NCBI GenBank assembly: GCA_016715815.1
Contig: JADJXN010000011.1
Span: 1-11,375, forward strand
DNA from: Oligoflexia bacterium
GTDB taxonomy: Bacteria > Bdellovibrionota > Bdellovibrionia > JABDDW01
DNA: 11,375 nt
Direction of reading: 5' to 3'
This document shows, one piece after another, positions 6,981 through 11,375 of the stretch; within the stretch, counting starts at the first letter, position 1; each line of letters starts with the position of its first letter. The notes beneath the pieces are model-generated. The model did not search any database. It had not been told where the DNA came from and was given only the letters and a program-made list of their open reading frames with translations. The position numbers were made by a program, and so were the translations under genes.

Positions 6981-7646
6981 TTAATCCTCATGGTTGTAGT
7001 GTGTCATTGCTAAAGTTTCAAAAACTAGACTAGCAATAGCTTGTTTTGGTGATGTTGCATTGCAGCCGCTAACAGTTAGCTTTTCTGCGTGAGTTTCAGT
7101 GACTTTTAAATACATGGCTAACATAGCCATATCTTTAAAAATTGGTAAAGCTTGAGTATCTGTTACAAACAACAGGCGGTTTTTAATCGTGTTAGCCAAT
7201 AAAAACAAACACTTTGCGCGATTACTTGTGTATTTGCCTGTTTTAGCCGTGTAATGCCATTTAACCACCGTTAAATTAGGCAATTCTTCTTTTAAAAAGC
7301 TGATTAATCCTGAACCAGTAAAACCGCCACCAATAAAAATATCATCAGGCTCAAAAGCTTTTATCAAGTTTTTAATAGCTTTTAACGCATGAAAAGAGCC
7401 TTTAATTGCAGATACTTCAACGTAGCTAATATGATAATCCGTTATACCAATAACGCCCCATGACACTGGATGCGCGACAATGGCCACAAAATTACCGTTA
7501 TTGATATTTAATGACAAAATCGTGCGATTATGCTCAAACTTGTAATTAGTCCCGACTTTAAAGTCACTATAACTAATCAAGCGATTACTTGGTGCGCCAA
7601 GTATTAAAAGCAATTCGTTAAGATAGGATTTAATTTTACTAATCAT
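6981..7646 (-). CDS. Possible RNase H-fold protein, module copy 2 (large partner)
   Basis: 221 aa; GGTGG lies 6 bases before the ATG, which overlaps the small upstream gene by 8 bases. Not assigned to a named family. The layout resembles the RNase H-like nuclease domain of terminases and RuvC-type enzymes: strand TILSLNIN (42-49), strand VAIVAHP (54-60), strand-turn PDDIFIGGGFTGSGLISFL (100-118), then NRAKCLFLLANTIKNRLLFV (142-161) and a final helix KQAIASLVFETL (201-212). Positions where active enzymes carry Asp/Glu hold Asn and Gly, so catalysis is doubtful. It has the same pattern as the 242-aa protein two genes upstream, and lies directly before the sliding clamp gene. Fold assignment is inference. 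Confidence 0.35.
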   Translation of the reverse strand: MISKIKSYLNELLLILGAPSNRLISYSDFKVGTNYKFEHNRTILSLNINNGNFVAIVAHPVSWGVIGITDYHISYVEVSAIKGSFHALKAIKNLIKAFEPDDIFIGGGFTGSGLISFLKEELPNLTVVKWHYTAKTGKYTSNRAKCLFLLANTIKNRLLFVTDTQALPIFKDMAMLAMYLKVTETHAEKLTVSGCNATSPKQAIASLVFETLAMTHYNHED

Positions 7647-7839
7647 TTTTATCCACCAACAAATCTAATTGTATTTCCATACTGACAACATCAATCACAC
7701 AATCAGGATTTAACACCCTGTAGGCTCTCAAAATATCGTCAATACTCCATTCCTTACCAACAAACACCACTATTGTTTTAGTAGTATTACCCATTTGTAC
7801 GGATAATTTAACAGGCCGTACACTGTTTAGCGTTAACAT
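7639..7839 (-). CDS. Small hypothetical protein, module copy 2 (small partner)
   Basis: 66 aa from the ATG at 7839, chosen because GGGG lies 6 bases upstream and it overlaps the previous stop by only a few bases; an ATG at 7878 has no ribosome site. A beta hairpin (VKLSVQMGN, TIVVFVG) is followed by a helix SIDDILRAYRVLNPD and a strand VIDVVSMEI. The helix pattern R-x-aromatic-R-x-L-x-P is shared with the 79-aa protein at 8558-8797 (RYFRKLYP versus RAYRVLNP), suggesting they are paralogues. Each precedes a larger possible RNase H-fold gene. Function unknown. Confidence 0.6.
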   Translation of the reverse strand: MLTLNSVRPVKLSVQMGNTTKTIVVFVGKEWSIDDILRAYRVLNPDCVIDVVSMEIQLDLLVDKND

Positions 7840-8561
7840 AGCAACCCCATTGCTATTACTGGCAAGATAGGGGCGCATGGCATCGCTAATTCGTTACGCA
7901 CCATCCATATTTTTTGAGTGCGTTTAAGATAAAGCTCATTAATACCATCATAAAACTCTGCACGGTGCTGCAAAAATGACTGACAAGACAAATAAACACG
8001 TCCATCTACCAAACCTTGCAAAAAGGCCATGTATGACACTGTTTTAATGTTGTGTACACGCTTCTTTAGCACTGGATTTAAAGGCGGTAAAGATAAATCA
8101 ATAGGCTTAATTACTGGCTTATGTTCCCAATCCTGAAACATTCTTTTAATGCCGTTAAAGGCATCTTGACCATGCTCTACATTGACCAGTATTTTCTTAA
8201 TTCGTTTATAGCGGTCAAATGTTTGCGTTACCGCGCTTAGACACTGTAAATAACCGCAAGCATCACCTTTATTAAGCGATAACAATAATAAACGCTTGCC
8301 ATTGCTACCAGTATAAGAACTGTTTGCCGTAACCTTTACCACCGCAATAGTAAAGCCTTGCTCCGTAGGGTACACACACATACACAAATAACCGCCAAAT
8401 GGTGCTAATGGTACGTTTGTTTCAATTAAACGCTGTATCGTGCGCTTATGAATGACTTGGCTATCATCAGCGATATGAAAAGGCGGCTTTTCTTTATCAC
8501 CAAAGCCAAGATTACGCGCTAACTTGAATCTTGGTAGCTTAGTTTGTGGTTGCTTACTCAT
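7833..8561 (-). CDS. Possible RNase H-fold protein, module copy 1 (large partner)
   Basis: 242 aa from the ATG at 8561, which overlaps the small upstream gene as ATGA; an ATG five codons earlier lacks a ribosome site. The N-terminus is basic and disordered. Strands GYLCMCVYP (57-65) and FTIAVVKVT (70-78) precede LLLLSLN (91-97). IKKILVNVEHGQDAFNGIKR (121-140) and NIKTVSYMAFLQGLVDGRVY (171-190) align in pattern with 101-119 and 142-161 of the 221-aa protein. C-terminal LPVIAMGLL closes the fold. This is like the second half of a terminase nuclease domain, but no acidic triad is evident. Role unknown; its operon with a sliding clamp suggests DNA replication, recombination or late transcription. 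Confidence 0.4.
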   Translation of the reverse strand: MSKQPQTKLPRFKLARNLGFGDKEKPPFHIADDSQVIHKRTIQRLIETNVPLAPFGGYLCMCVYPTEQGFTIAVVKVTANSSYTGSNGKRLLLLSLNKGDACGYLQCLSAVTQTFDRYKRIKKILVNVEHGQDAFNGIKRMFQDWEHKPVIKPIDLSLPPLNPVLKKRVHNIKTVSYMAFLQGLVDGRVYLSCQSFLQHRAEFYDGINELYLKRTQKIWMVRNELAMPCAPILPVIAMGLLC

Positions 8562-8797
8562 ATCAACATTTCCCATTGGTTTTTGTTTAAGTTTAAAAAG
8601 TTAATACTCACAAGACTGTCAACAGGATAAAGCTTTCTGAAATAGCGAATTGCAGCATCATTAAGGCTTTCGCCATGCTGTCTTGTGATAGTTAGATTTA
8701 GATTTTGTTCGCCTGATACGGATATATCGTAGAACGTGTAAATAACCTTTACAGGTTCAATCACTTTAGGCTTTACGCCTTTTTTGATTTTAGTCAT
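8558..8797 (-). CDS. Small hypothetical protein, module copy 1 (small partner)
   Basis: 79 aa, first gene of the sliding-clamp operon. A basic N-terminus (TKIKKGVKPKV) leads to strands VIYTFYDISVSG and LNLTITRQHG, helix SLNDAAIRYFRKLYP and strand LVSINFLNL. The order of elements and the helix motif match the 66-aa protein encoded two genes downstream. Its stop overlaps the next ATG (ATGA), so the pair is probably co-translated. The ribosome site is weak (GGGGCG 6 bases upstream). Not recognised as a named family. Confidence 0.65.
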   Translation of the reverse strand: MTKIKKGVKPKVIEPVKVIYTFYDISVSGEQNLNLTITRQHGESLNDAAIRYFRKLYPVDSLVSINFLNLNKNQWEMLI

Positions 8798-8827
8798 GTT
8801 CGCGCCCCATTAATGCGCCAAAATTTA

Positions 8828-8855
8828 AAAAGCACAGGATTATCCCTGTGCTTTT
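8828..8855 (-). terminator. Terminator hairpin overlapping the start of the clamp operon transcript
   Basis: AAAAGCACAGG (8828-8838) and CCTGTGCTTTT (8845-8855) form a perfect 11-bp stem with a 6-base loop; on the minus strand it is followed by TTTTTAAATTT. It ends transcripts coming from the gene at 8946-9461. The predicted start of the next promoter (about 8850) lies within the first stem arm, so newly initiated transcripts would have a shortened hairpin. Confidence 0.75.
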
Positions 8856-8856
8856 A

Positions 8857-8885
8857 TTTATAAATCATACATAGCTATACGTCAA
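8857..8885 (-). promoter_or_regulatory. Sigma70-like promoter of the clamp operon
   Basis: Minus strand TTGACG (8885-8880) and TATAAA (8862-8857) are separated by exactly 17 bases. The predicted start is about 8850, some 53 bases before the first ATG of the operon at 8797. A short inverted repeat overlaps the -35 box. Confidence 0.65.
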
Positions 8886-8894
8886 CCATTGACG
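8880..8894. promoter_or_regulatory. Inverted repeat over the -35 box
   Basis: CGTCAA, spacer CCA, TTGACG: perfect 6-base arms. One arm is the -35 hexamer of the clamp-operon promoter, so a protein bound here would compete with RNA polymerase. Its core CAACCATTG occurs again in the opposite orientation at 8956-8964. Confidence 0.4.
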
Positions 8895-8945
8895 CAATAA
8901 AAACAATAAAAACCACTTAAAAAAGACTTTAAAAGATGTTTATGG

Positions 8946-9461
8946 TTAATTTGGCAATGGTTGCCATTGCTTAGTAATGCAATACACCCCTACTTGAGAA
9001 GTATTAATAAAAAAGTCATTATTTGACTGTGAGTCGATAAACTCTAAAGGGTAATCGGGGTCTGCATAGTTGAATCTAGCCAAAGTTACGTTATCACCAT
9101 CAAGCCTAATTAAAAAACGTGTGCCATCTTTAGGGGCTGTTTCTAAAGGTTGCCAGTTACCTTGATTATCTGCTTCTTTCATCAATTCATCTGTACTGGC
9201 AATAAATAAATGCTTGTTAGCCCTTAATTTTTCTAAAAAAACATCTGAGTCAATGGATAAAGACATTTCTTTGACTTCATTTAAAATTTTTAAATATGCC
9301 TCCTTATTTTTATTTTTGCAGAAAAAATGCAATACAGCATGGACTAAACTAGCTGACTCGTTTAACTCAAGAGCTACCGATATTGCCCGTCTGCTTTCGT
9401 TCAAAATAGCATTAGCAATTCTTAAATCTTTATTTTCTAATTTATCAAGCGGATTCGTCAT
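8946..9461 (-). CDS. Phage protein with DUF551-like C-terminal domain
   Basis: 171 aa; GAGG lies 5 bases before the ATG. Residues 1-100 are helical and charged, with no family I recognise. Residues 103-171 start WQPLETAPKDGTRFLIRL and end QWQPLP, the pattern of DUF551 (WQPIETAPKDG...W.PLP), common in phages and prophages and of unknown function. The N-terminal extension is unusual, as DUF551 proteins are often short. It sits downstream of a tandem repeat and is followed by a terminator 90 bases later, so it may be expressed alone or as the end of the upstream run. Confidence 0.6.
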   Translation of the reverse strand: MTNPLDKLENKDLRIANAILNESRRAISVALELNESASLVHAVLHFFCKNKNKEAYLKILNEVKEMSLSIDSDVFLEKLRANKHLFIASTDELMKEADNQGNWQPLETAPKDGTRFLIRLDGDNVTLARFNYADPDYPLEFIDSQSNNDFFINTSQVGVYCITKQWQPLPN

Positions 9462-9485
9462 ACCTACCTCATACCTAAATAATAT

Positions 9486-9522
9486 TTTGAGCCTATTTGA
9501 GCCTATTTGAGCCTATTTGAGC
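9486..9522. repeat. 10-bp tandem repeat, about 3.7 copies
   Basis: The unit (T)TTGAGCCTA repeats with exact 10-base period (for example GCCTATTTGA at 9491, 9501 and 9511). The spacing is close to one DNA helical turn. The repeat lies 25 bases upstream of the ATG at 9461 and contains the stop codon and last codons of the 36-aa zinc-ribbon gene. Confidence 0.85.
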
Positions 9523-9613
9523 GTACCTTAACTAAACCTGTGTAATTACAGTGACTACATAAGCTACGTTCTAAGTCATAACCCCTACATAATGGACAAA
9601 TAATAGTAATCAT
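9503..9613 (-). CDS. 36-aa zinc-ribbon microprotein
   Basis: A short gene whose ATG overlaps the stop of the preceding 132-aa gene (ATGA), indicating translational coupling. It contains C6-P-L-C9 and C19-S-H-C22, a four-cysteine CxxC-x9-CxxC zinc ribbon, with a basic C-terminus VKVRSNRLK. The last codons and stop lie in the 10-bp tandem repeat. Such minimal zinc ribbons bind nucleic acid or protein; the role here is unknown. The cysteine spacing and the stop/start overlap make chance unlikely, though no strong independent ribosome site is present. Confidence 0.7.
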   Translation of the reverse strand: MITIICPLCRGYDLERSLCSHCNYTGLVKVRSNRLK

Positions 9614-10008
9614 TTATTTAAAAACCTCTTATCAATAACCCCAAACCGTGCGGTTTGCTCTATGGCCTTATTGCAGTGTGGACAGGTGGGCAATGTTGTC
9701 TTTGACCGCCAAGCCGTTTCTAATGCTTTTGCAGCGATAAAATGCAATTTTTGAGACTCCAAATCCTCAAGCTCTTTCTTTTTTAATGCCAGTTTATCTG
9801 CTTGCCTATCAAAGCTCTCTATCATCATATTTAAAGCAAAATAAGGCGTTATTTGTTTTTGGCAATCTAAACAAGTAACAATTTGGCCGTTATCGTCAAG
9901 CTCTAAACGATAATGTAAACAAACATTTTCGCTATATGCTCTATGTTTGCTATTGCGTTTACTAACTGTAAAGTCAGATATTTGTACTACATCACCCATA
10001 CCATACAT
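9610..10008 (-). CDS. Phage protein with two cysteine (zinc-knuckle) motifs
   Basis: 132 aa. An N-terminal zinc site is likely from Cys30-x-His32 and Cys46-x2-Cys49 (CLDCQKQITPYFAL), then a charged coiled coil (about 62-92, DRQADKLALKKKELEDLESQ), then a third pair Cys109-x2-Cys112 (CPHC). The 'C.H...C..C' followed by 'iTP..al' pattern recurs in small phage proteins of unknown function. GAGGG lies upstream; the ATG at 10008 gives 4-base spacing, while a second in-frame ATG at 9999 gives 9-base spacing, so the exact start is uncertain. Overlaps both neighbours. Confidence 0.65.
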   Translation of the reverse strand: MYGMGDVVQISDFTVSKRNSKHRAYSENVCLHYRLELDDNGQIVTCLDCQKQITPYFALNMMIESFDRQADKLALKKKELEDLESQKLHFIAAKALETAWRSKTTLPTCPHCNKAIEQTARFGVIDKRFLNK

Positions 10009-10186
10009 CCCTCGCTATCTTTTTATCAAACTTTTCACAGTGTCTAAGGGCATGGTCTATCTTTTCTACTTTGTCTCTATTACAAAAAATGATAGTAGTC
10101 TCGTTAGGTGATTCTTGTCTTTTTGGCATAGCAAAACGACAATTTAAACACCTGACCATGCCTTTATACCTTTGTCTATCAATCAT
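9992..10186 (-). CDS. Small cysteine-rich phage protein, probable zinc site
   Basis: 64 aa; its ATG overlaps the stop of the 285-aa gene (ATGA). Cys13-x2-Cys16 (RCLNCRF), Cys35 and His49-Cys50 (LRHCEKF) form a likely zinc site; the set 'CxxC...C...C' matches small phage proteins of unknown function. The rest is basic and polar. It is the first of three consecutive Cys-motif genes, probably co-translated. Confidence 0.65.
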   Translation of the reverse strand: MIDRQRYKGMVRCLNCRFAMPKRQESPNETTIIFCNRDKVEKIDHALRHCEKFDKKIARDVWYG

Positions 10187-11040
10187 GGCACAACCTTATA
10201 TTGCTTATTGATTACGCCCTTAGCTGCATCACCAACAACACAAGATTTAACCCAAATATTACCGCTTTCTAATCGGCGTATATGGCCGCGCCGTAAATGC
10301 TGTCTAGGGCTTTGATGATTACCGCCACCAGTGCCAGTATTACCGACTTTTTTATTAACTTTGATAGTTAAAATGCGCTCCTCAAGTAGCGGTAATTTGC
10401 CACTTTTAACACGCCTATCATTAAGAGCCTTATCAGCCTTTTGGATAATCGTTTGCTCCACGTTCTTACATGATAAAGCCGTTAATAATTCAGCAAACAT
10501 AAGCATAAAATCGGCTGCACATTGAGCTATCTGTTTTTGTTCTTCTTTGTTTTTTTCTTCCTCACCAAAAAACAAAACATTACCAGTAAATAAATCGTCC
10601 AATATTTCTGTGTAAAATGGCAACAGTACCCACATTTCATTTTTAGGGTTAGTTACAAAATAAATAGCATAGGTTTTTTCAATATTATTAGCATCAAAAT
10701 CCGTATTTTTACTAATAAAAACCAATGTTTTAGCAAGTATAGTCTTATTGATAGATTTATCAGGATTAATGGTATGTGCTGTTGAATAGCAAAATTCTTT
10801 AAATGGCAAATTAGAACTTTTAGTATCAATATTATCTTTACCAAAAATATAGCCATTATCAGGCATATTAAAATTAGGGCATGAAGTAATACGGAAAAAT
10901 AGCTTTTCTAATATCCGCTTTCTTACATCAATTTTTACGGAATACTGTTCACAAAAAGCATCTAAATAACCGCCGCCGCCGTTTATGTTCCGACTAATGC
11001 CTTTTGCAGCTTGAGCCGCATAATTTTTTGCTTGTTGCAT
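10183..11040 (-). CDS. Phage protein with conserved 'RRGH' C-terminal motif
   Basis: 285 aa. The C-terminal 45 residues contain SPRQHLRRGHIRRLESG (244-260), NIWVKSCVVGDAAKG (261-275) and a final Tyr281, a pattern I recognise from uncharacterised proteins of many phages. The rest is a mixed alpha/beta domain (residues about 100-190, TYAIYFVTN, WVLLPFYTEILDDL) followed by helix EQKQIAQCAADFMLMFAELL and a Gly-rich linker GNTGTGGGN before the motif. The conserved block is rich in Arg and His, so nucleic-acid binding is possible, but the role is not established. AGGTAGG lies about 5 bases before the ATG, and the gene is probably the head of the small zinc-protein run. Confidence 0.7.
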   Translation of the reverse strand: MQQAKNYAAQAAKGISRNINGGGGYLDAFCEQYSVKIDVRKRILEKLFFRITSCPNFNMPDNGYIFGKDNIDTKSSNLPFKEFCYSTAHTINPDKSINKTILAKTLVFISKNTDFDANNIEKTYAIYFVTNPKNEMWVLLPFYTEILDDLFTGNVLFFGEEEKNKEEQKQIAQCAADFMLMFAELLTALSCKNVEQTIIQKADKALNDRRVKSGKLPLLEERILTIKVNKKVGNTGTGGGNHQSPRQHLRRGHIRRLESGNIWVKSCVVGDAAKGVINKQYKVVP

Positions 11041-11065
11041 GGTTGCCTACCTATTTTTACCACTG

Positions 11066-11375
11066 TTATTTTAATTCCAATGAATTAAGCTGTTCTTTGG
11101 TCATATAACCTGCATAAACCATATTAACAAGTACGGCGTTTGATAGTTTTAATTTTTTTATATGAGTATCTATAATACCCCTGCTCAATAAAAATTCTTT
11201 TTCTGAAAATGCAGAAAAAACAGAATGTACGCCGCCACCATCACTATTATAAACAAAGTACCACCAGTGAGATTTTTCACCTGTATCTACACTATCAGGC
11301 TCTACGTTTAGATTAGCTAAATAGGCGCGTGAAGCCTCTTTAATATACATCAATGGGTCAATACCATTAATTGCC
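11066..11375 (-). CDS. Hypothetical phage protein, 3' part
   Basis: The frame is open to the window edge and ends at 11066; the in-frame ATG at 11350 has no ribosome site, so the start probably lies outside the window. The visible 102 residues include GIDPLMYIKEASRAYLANL, SHWWYFVYNSDGGGVHSVFS, and C-terminal LSNAVLVNMVYAGYMTKEQL, a helix-loop-helix. Not recognised. It lies 25 bases upstream of the 285-aa gene. Confidence 0.65.
   Translation of the reverse strand, partial: AINGIDPLMYIKEASRAYLANLNVEPDSVDTGEKSHWWYFVYNSDGGGVHSVFSAFSEKEFLLSRGIIDTHIKKLKLSNAVLVNMVYAGYMTKEQLNSLELK

Noticed and set aside
9214..9510. Plus-strand open frame of 98 codons
   Set aside because: It lies opposite the DUF551-like gene, which has clear protein features and a ribosome site. 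The plus-strand product is low in complexity and ends in the tandem repeat.
10331..10856. Short open frames within the 285-aa gene
   Set aside because: They overlap a gene with a conserved C-terminal motif; compositions are typical of antisense or out-of-frame translation.
1..11375. CRISPR arrays, tRNA genes, insertion sequences
   Set aside because: No spaced repeats of 25-40 bases, no tRNA cloverleaf and no transposase-like protein was seen.

Overview
The window looks like part of a bacteriophage genome. It is AT-rich (about 37% GC from sample lines), tightly packed, and almost entirely coded on the minus strand, with many 1- to 10-base gene overlaps. Baseplate genes of the contractile-tail (Mu/P2/T4-like) type suggest a myovirus or a related prophage. 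The host cannot be read directly. The palindromes GATC and CCGG appear to be completely absent from all 11.4 kb, which points to a host lineage rich in GATC- and CCGG-cutting restriction enzymes. Moraxella-type gammaproteobacteria are one guess, because MboI and MspI come from that group.

Layout, read in the direction of minus-strand transcription from the right edge. (1) 11375-9503: the 3' part of an unrecognised gene, then a 285-aa phage protein with a conserved Arg/His-rich tail, then three consecutive small cysteine-motif proteins (64, 132 and 36 aa) joined by stop/start overlaps. The 36-aa zinc-ribbon gene ends inside a 10-bp tandem repeat. (2) 9461-8946: a lone gene with a DUF551-like C-terminus. 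(3) 8885-5522: a sigma70-like promoter overlapping a terminator hairpin, then a five-gene operon. The operon has two copies of a two-gene module (a small 66-79 aa protein plus a 221-242 aa possible RNase H-fold protein), then an enlarged DnaN-type sliding clamp, then a terminator. (4) 5490-3835: three phage accessory genes, two unrecognised and one DUF2786-like, ending at a bidirectional terminator. (5) 3419-3833: a single rightward gene with its own promoter, an operator-like palindrome between -35 and -10, and the shared terminator. This is a typical moron arrangement. (6) 3344-1: a gp25-like baseplate protein, a J/gp47-like baseplate protein, a gpI/gp48-like baseplate protein, a probable prohead protease fused to a scaffold-like coiled coil, and the first 11 codons of the next gene, possibly the major capsid.

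How they may work together: the right and centre look like a replication and nucleic-acid module (sliding clamp, RNase H-like pair, zinc proteins), and the left is the virion assembly module. The moron sits on the boundary under separate control. The most interesting items are the duplicated small/large module upstream of the phage sliding clamp, the lone moron with its palindromic operator, and the absence of GATC and CCGG.
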